A stretch of 64,000 nt of DNA from Arenibacter certesii DSM 19833 (GTDB lineage Bacteria; Bacteroidota; Bacteroidia; Flavobacteriales; Flavobacteriaceae), in contig NZ_AUCB01000006.1 in assembly GCF_000429545.1 (NCBI RefSeq), forward strand, positions 62,001-126,000, in the 5' to 3' direction. This document shows positions 11,281-20,582 of the stretch, piece after piece (position 1 is the stretch's first letter; every line of letters begins with the position of its first letter). Both the position numbers and the translations under genes were made by a program. The notes beneath the pieces were generated by a model. The model was not told where the DNA came from. It saw only the letters and a list, made by a program, of their open reading frames with translations, and searched no databases.

Positions 11281-13062
11281 TTATTTTTCTATTACAAATT
11301 CATCTACAATTTCTCCTGATTTATTATAAGCTTTGTATTTCATAGCTTTATCGGATACTGTCATATATTGATAAAATTGACCTTTCTTAAATCTCTTTTC
11401 AGCATAAGGCTCCTCTCCTATATTATCATGCCTGTCCTCATTTTTCCCTATAGATATTGCGTAAACAGTTCCATCCTGAAATGAGTCCACCACCTTACCG
11501 TTATTTATTGGTTTGGAGCGCATATAGTAATGAATATGGCCAGACATCACCATATCCACATGGTACCTATCAAAAAGAACTCCCCATTCCTTTTGAATAT
11601 CAAAATAAGGTTGTTGAAAATTATAAGGTGGAAAATGAAAAATAGCAAATTTCCATACGGCATTAGAGTTTTCTAATTGTTCTTGTATCCATTGGGTCTG
11701 CGCATCATTGGGCTGGGTAGAATCGATCATTAAAAACAAAGCATTTCCGTAGGTAAACGCATAAGTGCTTTCGGAATCTACCTTATCTGGTCCATTTTTA
11801 GGCAAACTAAAAAGTTCATAATACATCCAAGCGCCCAACCCATCTTGTCGATCATGATTTCCAGGGACGGGCATTAAGGGTTTATAAGAGAACACGTCTT
11901 TAGAATAGCCAAAAAACTCATCCCATTCGTTTCGGTATAGCCCTGTACTTACAATATCCCCAGCAATTGAATAAAACGTAGTTTCTGGGTGCCTTATATG
12001 TGCATCATTAAGCATTTCAGCCCAATCGGGGTCTTTATGGGTATCTCCGAACCAAACAAACGAAAACTCTTTGGCATCCTTCGCTTCGGATTTAAATGAT
12101 AGAACAGAAGACCATGATTTACTATCCACTGAACCTACTTGATATTCGTAGGTGGTGCCGGCCTCTAAGTCTTTTAGATTAGCTGTGAAGCGGTTAATAT
12201 ATCTATCATTGTACAACATTCGATCTTCCATGCCAGATTTACTAGCTTTAGAGATAATAGTGTCTTTAGTGTTTTGCTTCCAATACATTACTGTTCCATC
12301 GTTAACGGAAGTATTCGTTCTCCATTGGATATCAATAGAGTTCGTAGGGTCCTTGCTCCATGTAAGCATAATTTGATCGGGTTGTTGCGAAGAAGGAAAA
12401 AGGCTGTGTCTAAACGCTCCAACTACATTCGATTCTCTAGCCCTACCTCTAACAGTAGTGAATAAAATATGACCTTGAAGTTCCTTAGGCAGGTCAGTTA
12501 TTTTTAAACCTGACCAATCATGATAGGTAAAAGCTCCTACTTTAAATTCTTCCAATGAAAATTGCTCAGGATAACGCTCTGAAATTATAAGTTCATCATT
12601 ACTATTTTTTGATCCCACTGAAATAAAATAGGTGACTCTGTCCAAATCGAATCCTGGAACTCCCAAATTAACCCATCCTGGCTCAAAGTCCTTTTGCCAT
12701 ACCTCATACTCAAAAACCTCATTTTTTACACGATGGTTGGTTTTTACAAACCCACTATCTTCAAGCCAAAAAGGAATTGTGTTTTGATTAGTATGTCTCA
12801 TAAGAGACACAGTTACAGGCACATTTACTTTAAAATACTGGTAGCGAGTAGCCAGTGTTAATTTTTCGCTATCGTCCAAAAAATCAAGCAAAAAAGTATC
12901 ATCAATTGATTCGTAATTGTTAAATTCTACCTCATTATACAACCTTGTAATTACATTATCCATAACCTCTTTTATTGAGGCATTGCTCCTTTGGGCCATC
13001 ATCTTAGATTCTGAACAAGAGAAGATCAAAAAAAGGATCGAAACTATTGTAAAATTCCTCAT
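11281..13062 (-). CDS. Purple-acid-phosphatase-like metallophosphoesterase lipoprotein
   Basis: This secreted, lipid-anchored protein (lipobox IFSC, cysteine 16) of 593 residues has an N-terminal region of unknown fold (~20-225), a fibronectin-like purple-acid-phosphatase N-domain (~225-330) and a calcineurin-like phosphoesterase domain (~330-590). All metal-binding blocks are visible in order: FGDTHKD (~338), AGDIVS (~367), GNHDRQD (~403), FHFPP (~475) and GHIHYYM (~507). It would hydrolyse a phosphate ester in the periplasm or at the cell surface. Placed between the aminotransferase and the dehydrogenase, it may dephosphorylate the imported glycan. It lies 151 bp downstream of the aminotransferase and 2 bp before the dehydrogenase. 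Confidence 0.88.
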   Translation of the reverse strand: MRNFTIVSILFLIFSCSESKMMAQRSNASIKEVMDNVITRLYNEVEFNNYESIDDTFLLDFLDDSEKLTLATRYQYFKVNVPVTVSLMRHTNQNTIPFWLEDSGFVKTNHRVKNEVFEYEVWQKDFEPGWVNLGVPGFDLDRVTYFISVGSKNSNDELIISERYPEQFSLEEFKVGAFTYHDWSGLKITDLPKELQGHILFTTVRGRARESNVVGAFRHSLFPSSQQPDQIMLTWSKDPTNSIDIQWRTNTSVNDGTVMYWKQNTKDTIISKASKSGMEDRMLYNDRYINRFTANLKDLEAGTTYEYQVGSVDSKSWSSVLSFKSEAKDAKEFSFVWFGDTHKDPDWAEMLNDAHIRHPETTFYSIAGDIVSTGLYRNEWDEFFGYSKDVFSYKPLMPVPGNHDRQDGLGAWMYYELFSLPKNGPDKVDSESTYAFTYGNALFLMIDSTQPNDAQTQWIQEQLENSNAVWKFAIFHFPPYNFQQPYFDIQKEWGVLFDRYHVDMVMSGHIHYYMRSKPINNGKVVDSFQDGTVYAISIGKNEDRHDNIGEEPYAEKRFKKGQFYQYMTVSDKAMKYKAYNKSGEIVDEFVIEK

Positions 13063-13213
13063 TTATTCAATGTGTTTATTTCTAGTTTTTTTATATAATT
13101 TTAATTAATAATTAACTGCTTTTAAAATAGGTGAAAGACCATATTAAAATCTCAGATCATTTAAATAATAAACTTCCTAAAAGTTAGCGCAACCTCCTAC
13201 TAGTCATAATTCT

Positions 13214-14500
13214 TTAAGTAATTAATTCCTCTGCATAGTTAAATATCTTTTTTATAGCCGATGCGATTAGCTCCATATCTGACTTGGTTCCCATCAGCAC
13301 TTTGTGGTGTAAACAAACCGATTCTTCCTTAAATACACGTTCACAAACGGGTAGTGAAAATCGTTTCGGATCAATGGCCTTCCAGTAGGCATCGTCCAAC
13401 TTATGGCGGGCTGGCTTGGTATGTGGCACATATAAGGAACAGTTGTTTAAAGGTTCATAACTGGCGTCAACTACAATTCCTAATTCGGCCTCCAGCGCAC
13501 TTCTAAACTTCTCTATGGGCAAGCCCTTAAATTCATCTTTACGGTACTTAAAGGCGAAATTAAAATACGCTTTTTTGGTTTCCCTTTTATCTCGTTTTAT
13601 AGGAGCAACCCCATCAATATCCTCCAACAGGGAATTTAAATACTCCCCATTATCATCTCTATTGGCATTCTGAGCTGGCAGGCGTTTTAGACCTTCAATT
13701 AAAATGGCCGCCTGAAATTCGGTTATCCTAAGATTCCCAGACTGAATAAAGTTACCATCATCGTCCCCATAATCACCCGCACCCTTATCTACTCCTTCTA
13801 ACATACCTACTTCTGGTCTACGCCCGCAATTCCTCAGCGCATCCAACCTTTCTGCAAGCTTAGAGTTATTAGTAGTTAATGAACCCCCTTCACCAGCCGT
13901 TAAATGCTTGGAAAGTTGATAACTAAAACTTCCTATATCCCCAATACTTCCTGCTTTTTTCCCATTCCATTCTCCACCGTGTTTATGGGCGCAATCCTCC
14001 ATTACATACAAATTATGTTTCTTGGCAATTTCCATAACGGCATCCATATCGGCAAAGGCACCATACAGATGTACTGGAATTATAGCCTTTGTCCTTGGGG
14101 TGATGGCTTTTTCTATTTCTTTTGGGTCTATACACCAGTTATCCTCACTTACATCTACTAATATAGGGATGGCATTAACATCTAGTACCGTAGCTGCTGT
14201 GGCCTGCCAGGTGAGTCCGGGTACTATAACCTCATCTCCTAGTCCAACTCCCAATGCTTCTAAAGCTATTTGCATGGTTACTGTACCATTCACCGTGCAG
14301 ATGGCATGTTTAACCCCAGTATATTCTGCAAAAAGCCTATTAAATTCGGTTTCTTTGGGACCGTTATAAGACCACACCCCACTATGTAAAACTTCTAGTA
14401 AACCCTTTTCTTCTTCCGTACCCCACACCGGCCATTTTGGCCAGGGATTTTTGGTGGTATCCCTACTAGGTGTCCCCCCATTTATTGCTAGTTTTTTCAT
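13214..14500 (-). CDS. DegT/DnrJ/EryC1/StrS aminotransferase, AHBA-synthase-like
   Basis: This PLP-dependent aminotransferase acts on keto-sugars or related ketoses. The PLP lysine is in SYQLSKHLTAGEGG near residue 198. Other family blocks are INGGTPSRD at the start, CTVNGTVTMQIALEALGVG, GDEVIVPGLTW, PRTKAIIPVHLYG, EDCAHKHGGEW, LRNCGRRP, RITEFQAAIL and SVCLHHKVLMG. From memory the LTAGEGG, LRNCGRP and LHH blocks match AHBA synthase/RifK and StsC-like enzymes more closely than sugar-nucleotide C4 aminotransferases. It lies between the GH2 gene and the phosphoesterase, on the same strand. No aminoDAHP, aminoquinate or kanosamine-kinase genes are present, so the likely product is an amino sugar, not AHBA. 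The exact substrate is unproven. Confidence 0.85.
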   Translation of the reverse strand: MKKLAINGGTPSRDTTKNPWPKWPVWGTEEEKGLLEVLHSGVWSYNGPKETEFNRLFAEYTGVKHAICTVNGTVTMQIALEALGVGLGDEVIVPGLTWQATAATVLDVNAIPILVDVSEDNWCIDPKEIEKAITPRTKAIIPVHLYGAFADMDAVMEIAKKHNLYVMEDCAHKHGGEWNGKKAGSIGDIGSFSYQLSKHLTAGEGGSLTTNNSKLAERLDALRNCGRRPEVGMLEGVDKGAGDYGDDDGNFIQSGNLRITEFQAAILIEGLKRLPAQNANRDDNGEYLNSLLEDIDGVAPIKRDKRETKKAYFNFAFKYRKDEFKGLPIEKFRSALEAELGIVVDASYEPLNNCSLYVPHTKPARHKLDDAYWKAIDPKRFSLPVCERVFKEESVCLHHKVLMGTKSDMELIASAIKKIFNYAEELIT

Positions 14501-14554
14501 GTTCTTTTAGATTGATGTTATTACTACATACCTTACTATCTTAAGATATCAACA

Positions 14555-17128
14555 TTATTTTAAGTTCCATCCTTCTACCTTTAATTCTGCTTCCCCTTTG
14601 AAGGTATAAGTAGCAGAAAGGAGTCGTTCTTCTCCGGGTAGTAAGCTTATAAAGTTATCCTCCCAAAAAATGGGGAGAATCAAAACCCCCGTGGATTTAT
14701 CCACTATCTTAAGATTTATTAAAAAGGCAATATGGTTGCTATCATTTTTTAGTTGGACCTCAATGTTTTGATTTTTCTCGTCTTGACTAAAATGATGCGT
14801 CTCTAATACCTGAACAGATGGCAAGAGATTTAGTTCTGTAAGGTCAGCGTATTCTTTACTAGGGGTATGAAAGGCAAAATCCCCCAAGTCTGCCTCATAA
14901 TCTAATACCTCCTCTTTTTTGGATAGCCAATAAAAATTAGTAGCTATTTCGTTAGTCTCCTCATCTAATAATCGTAAATCAACAAAATAAGTAGTAGATA
15001 AGCTCGTAAATTCCTCCAATTTAAAAATGGATACTGATGAATCTGCTTCCAAGGAAAGTGGCAATTTTTCATCTAATACTATCTCTGAATTTATGGAAAA
15101 CACCCTAATATGCGCCACTAGATTTTCTATACGATACCGATGATCATTTACAGCATAAATATGTTTATCCCCATAATTATAGATAAGATTTAAAGGGGCA
15201 CAGGCTTTTTTAGTGGCGTAAAAGGCGGCAGTTGGGTTTAAATAATAATCGTACAATTGCCAATACATTTTGGGCCAAGCTGCATTTAGCATCCACTGAA
15301 TTAACCCCGTGCATCGTTCTTTGTACACCTGAAATGCTTCAAACATGGGTCTCATTAGCTCATAATTCATCGCTTGGGCCTTCTTATCAAATTCCGTTAG
15401 CGAATTTGGTGCTCCATATCGTTCGTTGATCGCTTTGGTAAACCGACTTAAATCAGAAAACTCGTATCTCCCACAATGGTAATCCCAAACTTCACTAATT
15501 GGCCATAGCTGGTCTTTAGGGATCATTCTTTTTAAACTTTCTAATTGAGGAACCTGGGCTCCAGGACCTGTTTCTGTATTAAATCCATAGGCACCCCCAA
15601 ATTGGGTATCCTTAAACCAATATACCGGTGCCGTATAGGCATACGGACCTAACATTTTTACTCCTGAAGATCCGCTAATCTCACTAATTACGTCTTCACT
15701 ACCCACTACATGTTGGTCGCTCCCCACTCCGCCAGTAGAATTTAAATAAGGTCGGGTAGGATCATATTTAGCAAAGGTATCCACGTACTTTTGCTCCAGT
15801 TGGGTAATGGGCACCTTATCACTAGCTACGGTCCATACAAAAATGCTAGGATGGTTTCTCAACCATATTACTTGATCTTCCCACGCCTGGGCAATATGGG
15901 CGATGTCTTTGGGTTTATAAACCCCTCCAAAACGCTCGTTCACGGGCACCCCCATATGAATTTCATGCTCCCAATGACAGCTCCATCCCACCATCAGCAA
16001 AATTCCATGTTCATCACATAGATCGTACAATTTGTGATCTTTCCCCCAAAACCCTTCCAAACGGATACAATTGAGGTTCATATGTTTTACATACTTTACT
16101 TGGGTTTCTATATTTTCATCGGTATCCATCAGAAGCATATCATCTGTCCACCCACCTCCTTTTATCATAACTTTTTCACCGTTAATTTTAAAGCCACGAT
16201 GCGTATCGTCTAACCAATAATCTTCCACTTCTCTAATTCCGAACTTTAGGGTGGCGGCATCCACAATGCTATCTTCTTGCACAAGCTCCAATCCCAAATG
16301 GTATAAGTTTGGCTCCCCCAATTGTACTGGCCACCAAAGTTTTGGGTCCTTAAAATTGAGTTCGGGAACTTCATCACTTGATAAGATGACCAGCTTCCTT
16401 TCTTTGGGAGCAAGGGTAACTTCTTTTTTAAACGAAATGGATTCTATAGCCCCAATAAGCTCCCCAGAAATAGTAGTATCAGAATAGTTGGTTAATTCCG
16501 CTGAAACGGTAAGCTTGGCTTCTTTTAAAGTGTTAAGATTGACTTTAGTCTGCACAAAAGGTTTTTCAATCTGCACCCCGCCATGAAGATGCAAGGTCAC
16601 GGGTCTAAATAAGCCCATATTTCCATCTGGGGGCGCAGGATTCCAATCTACAAAGCCCGTACTGAAATCTCCGGGTTTAGGTGGAATAACCTCAATTGCC
16701 AGTATATTGGTCCCACTAATAATGGAATTACTTATATTAAAAGAAGTAATCCTAAAGGCTCCATCAATATCCTTGGTGCTGGCTATAAGATGACCGTTTA
16801 GCCATACATTAGCCTTATAATTAATTCCGTCGAAAGTTATACTAGCAAAATTTTCGGCTTGTTCTTGAGTAAGCTCAAAATTAGTAGCATACCACCATGG
16901 CACCTTAAAAAATTCAGTTGGAATTCGCTTTAGATTTTCCCCATAATAAGGATCAGGATATGTTCCATTAGCTACCAAAGTACTTAAAACAGTTGATGGT
17001 ACTTTAGCCGGAATCCATGTACTAAAATCCGAAAAAGAAGTAGAAATTTCATCGCCTGTTGCGGTAACCTTGTCCGAATTTTGAATGATCCAATTGTTCC
17101 TTAAAGCGATCTTAAACCCTCTATTCAT
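14555..17128 (-). CDS. GH2 family glycosidase, exo-beta-glucosaminidase (CsxA)-like
   Basis: This 857-residue GH2 enzyme has an N-terminal sugar-binding domain (~30-185), an immunoglobulin-like domain (~190-300), a TIM barrel (~305-610) and C-terminal beta domains. Where most GH2 enzymes have an NE acid/base pair, this one reads VASDKVP near residue 436; the likely nucleophile is in FNTETGPG near 518. From memory both features mark the exo-beta-D-glucosaminidase branch (Amycolatopsis CsxA uses Asp469 and Glu541). DWNPAPPDGNMGLFRPV is another motif of that branch. No signal peptide is seen, so it may act in the cytoplasm on imported oligosaccharides. The small membrane-protein gene ahead of it ends on the base where this one starts. 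A beta-mannosidase-like role is the alternative. Confidence 0.8.
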   Translation of the reverse strand: MNRGFKIALRNNWIIQNSDKVTATGDEISTSFSDFSTWIPAKVPSTVLSTLVANGTYPDPYYGENLKRIPTEFFKVPWWYATNFELTQEQAENFASITFDGINYKANVWLNGHLIASTKDIDGAFRITSFNISNSIISGTNILAIEVIPPKPGDFSTGFVDWNPAPPDGNMGLFRPVTLHLHGGVQIEKPFVQTKVNLNTLKEAKLTVSAELTNYSDTTISGELIGAIESISFKKEVTLAPKERKLVILSSDEVPELNFKDPKLWWPVQLGEPNLYHLGLELVQEDSIVDAATLKFGIREVEDYWLDDTHRGFKINGEKVMIKGGGWTDDMLLMDTDENIETQVKYVKHMNLNCIRLEGFWGKDHKLYDLCDEHGILLMVGWSCHWEHEIHMGVPVNERFGGVYKPKDIAHIAQAWEDQVIWLRNHPSIFVWTVASDKVPITQLEQKYVDTFAKYDPTRPYLNSTGGVGSDQHVVGSEDVISEISGSSGVKMLGPYAYTAPVYWFKDTQFGGAYGFNTETGPGAQVPQLESLKRMIPKDQLWPISEVWDYHCGRYEFSDLSRFTKAINERYGAPNSLTEFDKKAQAMNYELMRPMFEAFQVYKERCTGLIQWMLNAAWPKMYWQLYDYYLNPTAAFYATKKACAPLNLIYNYGDKHIYAVNDHRYRIENLVAHIRVFSINSEIVLDEKLPLSLEADSSVSIFKLEEFTSLSTTYFVDLRLLDEETNEIATNFYWLSKKEEVLDYEADLGDFAFHTPSKEYADLTELNLLPSVQVLETHHFSQDEKNQNIEVQLKNDSNHIAFLINLKIVDKSTGVLILPIFWEDNFISLLPGEERLLSATYTFKGEAELKVEGWNLK

Positions 17129-17373
17129 TATATTTCCATATTATTTTTTTTCTTTTCTCTTAATTTCTTCATGGTTTTTCTAGCCTTCCATACCATACCA
17201 CCTCCAATAGAAATCAATAATAAACCAGCAGTCATATCCGTCATATGTTCCACAAATGTTTCGGTATAAATCATGGCGAAGAGAATAATTATACCAAACA
17301 CCAATATAAAAACCCCTAGGGCGTTGTTAATTTGGGCTTCCTTTAATCTTCCATTAAATTCAGTTTCGTCCAT
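17128..17373 (-). CDS. Small two-helix membrane protein
   Basis: An 81-residue protein with two hydrophobic segments (~17-37 and ~46-63) and a basic C-terminus rich in K and R. The ATG at 17373 (MDETEFNGRLKEAQ) is preferred: a longer frame from 17424 would overlap the upstream gene by 41 bp and add an unlikely hydrophobic leader. Its stop shares one base with the GH2 start, so the two are probably translationally coupled. I do not recognise the family. The position between a sodium symporter and a glycosidase suggests an accessory membrane part, which is inference. Confidence 0.6.
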   Translation of the reverse strand: MDETEFNGRLKEAQINNALGVFILVFGIIILFAMIYTETFVEHMTDMTAGLLLISIGGGMVWKARKTMKKLREKKKNNMEI

Positions 17374-17383
17374 AATAAATAGT

Positions 17384-17599
17384 TTAAAAATGATAGTAAA
17401 TAGATGCCAAAATGGCCAGAACACAAATAGACCACAGTTTTAAATTGTTATACCAATGTCGGTCTTCCTTCGCTATACCCTCGTAAACGTACTCGGTGGG
17501 TAACAATAGTACCAACACTCCAATAAGCCCATACAAGCTAAGGAATATCATTTTTGCCGTTTCTTGAGAAACACCGGAAAGCCAGTCAAAATTGAACAT
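17384..17599 (-). CDS. Small membrane protein next to the sodium symporter
   Basis: A 71-residue protein with two predicted membrane helices (~17-34 and ~52-69) joined by a polar loop (EGIAKEDRHWYNN). It begins one base after the stop codon of the symporter gene (TAACATG), so translation is almost certainly coupled. I do not recognise the family. It could be a small subunit or stabiliser of the symporter, but the sequence only shows linkage and topology. Confidence 0.6.
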   Translation of the reverse strand: MFNFDWLSGVSQETAKMIFLSLYGLIGVLVLLLPTEYVYEGIAKEDRHWYNNLKLWSICVLAILASIYYHF

Positions 17600-17600
17600 G

Positions 17601-19109
17601 TTACAGATTTTTATTTTTAACCAAAATTTTAGAACTAAACACCAAGCCTTCCAATTGCTCTTCGGTATGCTTCTTTGTTAATAAGCTAACCGTAATATTT
17701 ATGATAAAGCTTAGTAAGAAAGACCACCAAGAAATATATAGAAAAGGATCTTCTATCGTAAAGAATTGCTCTTTAAACACATTTAAATAAACAGCAAATC
17801 CAATTCCGATTACCAATGCGGAAAGGCCACCCCATTCTGTAGTTCTTCTCCAAAATATTCCCAGTAGAAGAATAGCGAATATGGGGCCTTGGAAGTAGGA
17901 CATAAAGGTTTGAATAGCCACGTAAATCCCTGGAAAATCACTACTAATCGGTGAGGTAGCCACCCCAACCACCAATAAAACCAGCGTAGTAATCTGCCCT
18001 ACTTTTAGATAATGCTTGTCATCGGCTCCTTTTTTAATAAAGGGTTCGTAAATATCCTTGGTAAATAAGGTGGCCGTAGAATTTAATAACGAATCTACGC
18101 TAGACATGAGTCCGGCAAAAAACGCAGCGAACATAAGTCCGACTAGCCCAGGTGGTAGAATGGATTTAATCATCATGGGCAGCGCCTGATCCCCATCTAA
18201 CAATCCGGGATGTACCACTACAGCCATAAGACCAGGAAATAATACCAAGATCGGAATAAACATTTTTAAGGCAGAGCCAAAAATCATACTTGCTTTTGCG
18301 TGCCATTCATTTTTGGCGGTGAGACAACGCTGTACAATAGATTGGTTACCTATCATATACGCATTTGCCATAACAAAGGTTAGTCCGAATAAAATCCCTG
18401 TCCATGGAAAGGGAGATTTTGTATCCTGTGGTTGAATGATATCAAAATGGTTTCGATACTCTGGACCCATAGTGCTTATTTTTTCTACCATATTATCCCA
18501 ACCACCAACTTCGTAAAGACTGAGAAAAACCAAGGCAAAACCTCCAATGAACATGATTATAAACTGCACCACATCGGTCATTATAACTGCGGTAATTCCA
18601 CCGAAATAAGTATATAGTCCCACTACCCCAGCAGTAGAAATTATAGAAATCCATATGGGCCAACCCATTAGCACGTTTAGTAATACTGCACTTGCCCAAA
18701 AAAGAACCCCCAAATCCAAGGCGAAAAATAATATCCATGTTACCGAAGCAATGGTCCTTACCTTTTGATTATATCTTCTACCCAAATATTCAGGGATAGT
18801 ATACATACCGCCACGCCAGAAATAAGGAATAAAAATAAATGCAGCCAATAACATGGCAGGTACAGAACCTACCCAATCAAAATTACCTACAGAAACACCA
18901 TATCTATAAGCTTGCCCCGAAACTCCAACAAAATCTAGGGCACCAATATCCGATACTACAATAGACATCCCAATAGCCCAAAAAGGCAAACTTTTACCTC
19001 CTAGAAAATAGTCTTCGGAGCTATTGACATATTTTTTAAAATAGAGGCCTAGCAATAACATTCCTATTATGTACGCTATTACAATGAAATAATCGATTCC
19101 TGCTAACAT
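17601..19109 (-). CDS. Sodium:solute symporter (SSS/SLC5 family)
   Basis: This inner-membrane symporter of 502 residues has about 13 hydrophobic segments and belongs to the SSS family, which moves sugars, inositol or similar solutes with sodium. The N-terminus IDYFIVIAYIIGMLLLG, the sequence DYFLGGKSLPFWAIGMSI and the mid-region SSVDSLLNSTATLFTKDIY are typical of the LeuT-fold sugar branch. It is the first gene of the minus-strand run that includes the GH2 enzyme and the aminotransferase, so it probably imports the sugar they process. The divergent Gfo/Idh gene starts 268 bp away. The solute is not determinable here. Confidence 0.92.
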   Translation of the reverse strand: MLAGIDYFIVIAYIIGMLLLGLYFKKYVNSSEDYFLGGKSLPFWAIGMSIVVSDIGALDFVGVSGQAYRYGVSVGNFDWVGSVPAMLLAAFIFIPYFWRGGMYTIPEYLGRRYNQKVRTIASVTWILFFALDLGVLFWASAVLLNVLMGWPIWISIISTAGVVGLYTYFGGITAVIMTDVVQFIIMFIGGFALVFLSLYEVGGWDNMVEKISTMGPEYRNHFDIIQPQDTKSPFPWTGILFGLTFVMANAYMIGNQSIVQRCLTAKNEWHAKASMIFGSALKMFIPILVLFPGLMAVVVHPGLLDGDQALPMMIKSILPPGLVGLMFAAFFAGLMSSVDSLLNSTATLFTKDIYEPFIKKGADDKHYLKVGQITTLVLLVVGVATSPISSDFPGIYVAIQTFMSYFQGPIFAILLLGIFWRRTTEWGGLSALVIGIGFAVYLNVFKEQFFTIEDPFLYISWWSFLLSFIINITVSLLTKKHTEEQLEGLVFSSKILVKNKNL

Positions 19110-19377
19110 ACACCTCTACTTTATTATTGAAGTTATCTTTTTAGCGAACTGGATTCATTTCTCCAGACCACCATAATTTGACCTACATCTACCTCCTTTC
19201 TGTTTTCCAATCCTAACAAAGAAAAAAATATTAAATATGAATCTCTTAGCATATATTACTCAATTCGCATTAGATATTATCCCAATCGTATATTTTATTG
19301 GATTATTCTTAAAAAATGAGTTAATATTATTGTATAATTTTAAATCGAACTAAATATTCAATTAATAACGGGGAAGC

Positions 19378-20370
19378 ATGAATAAAAAAATAAGATGGGG
19401 AATTTTAGGTACGGCAACCATTGCGGTGGAACAAGTTATTCCTGCCATACAAGAGAGCATTTATGGTAAGTTAGATGCTATTGCTTCCCGAAATATATCT
19501 AATGCTAAGGAAGTTGCGAATCACTATTTAGAGGTAAAACCTTATGGAGATTACCAGGAATTGTTGAACGATCCCAGTATTGATGCCGTTTACATCCCCT
19601 TGCCCAACCATCTCCATGTACCCTGGGCTATAAAAGCACTTGAGGCAGGCAAACACGTCTTGATAGAAAAACCTGTTGGTACCACTAAAAAAGAAGGAGA
19701 ATTGCTACTAAAGGCTTCTAGGAAATTTCCTCATCTAAAAGTAATGGAAGCTTTTATGTACCGATTTCACCCTCAATGGATTAAAGCAAAAGAGCTGATT
19801 TCGGAAAATGCAATTGGCAAGGTGCGTATTATTAGCTCCTCGTTTTCTTTCTATGATAATGACCCAAATAGCATCACCAATAAAAAGGAATATGGTGGCG
19901 GCAGCCTAAGGGATATTGGGTGTTATTCCCTTTCCCTATCCCGTTATATTTTTGAATCTGAACCTATCGCTGTTTCGGGATTACTAGAGTTGGATCCAGA
20001 AACGAAAGTAGATCTCACTGCGAACGGTATTTTGGAATTTAAGGATGGGACATCCACCTTTTTTAGCTCAATACGACTTATAGATCATCAAAAAGCCCAA
20101 ATATATGGTACGGAAGGAAGTATAGAGTTCCAACATCCTTTTAATCCGCCAATAGACAGGCCTACAAAAATCTGGATCCATAGGGAAAGTGGCTCAGAAC
20201 CCATCACCTTTAATATTTGCAATCAGTACACCTTACAAATAGATGCCTTTAATTTGGCGATACTAAATAATACCGCTGTGCCTACTCCCTTGCAGGATGG
20301 TATTAATAATATGGCGGTATTGGAAAAGTTGGAAGAAAGTCATGAGAAAGGGCTAAGGGTTTTGCTGTAA
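19378..20370 (+). CDS. Gfo/Idh/MocA family oxidoreductase (dihydrodiol-dehydrogenase-like branch)
   Basis: This NAD(P)-dependent sugar dehydrogenase has 330 residues. The Rossmann motif WGILGTATIA is at residues 6-15, EKPVG is near 94-98, and GGGSLRDIGCYSLSLSRY is near 177. The GCY form, with tyrosine where the other dehydrogenase in this window has histidine, suits the dimeric dihydrodiol dehydrogenase/xylose dehydrogenase branch. It is transcribed away from the symporter operon, from a shared 268-bp intergenic region, and is followed by a hairpin. It may oxidise the sugar imported by the symporter. Confidence 0.88.
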   Translation: MNKKIRWGILGTATIAVEQVIPAIQESIYGKLDAIASRNISNAKEVANHYLEVKPYGDYQELLNDPSIDAVYIPLPNHLHVPWAIKALEAGKHVLIEKPVGTTKKEGELLLKASRKFPHLKVMEAFMYRFHPQWIKAKELISENAIGKVRIISSSFSFYDNDPNSITNKKEYGGGSLRDIGCYSLSLSRYIFESEPIAVSGLLELDPETKVDLTANGILEFKDGTSTFFSSIRLIDHQKAQIYGTEGSIEFQHPFNPPIDRPTKIWIHRESGSEPITFNICNQYTLQIDAFNLAILNNTAVPTPLQDGINNMAVLEKLEESHEKGLRVLL

Positions 20371-20379
20371 TTATAAAGA

Positions 20380-20425
20380 CCACTCTAAAAGGGAGAGTGG
20401 AGTTGGGCTAAAGCCCTATAATTTT
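20380..20425 (+). terminator. Hairpins downstream of the Gfo/Idh gene
   Basis: Two small stems follow the stop codon: CCACTCT/AGAGTGG (20380-20400) and GGGCT/AGCCC (20405-20416), the second followed by TATAATTTT. Together they make a plausible but weak terminator. Confidence 0.5.
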
Positions 20426-20582
20426 GGACTATAATATACCCCCAGATAAATCTGGATGCAATTCAAAGATGCCTGATAATACCATTTCCCAAGCTGAGAA
20501 CATTTGTTCTAGAACCAACTATTTCATGAAACGCAATTATTAAATTGTGCCGGCATTTAAATCCAGGAGACTAGCCTTGCAA

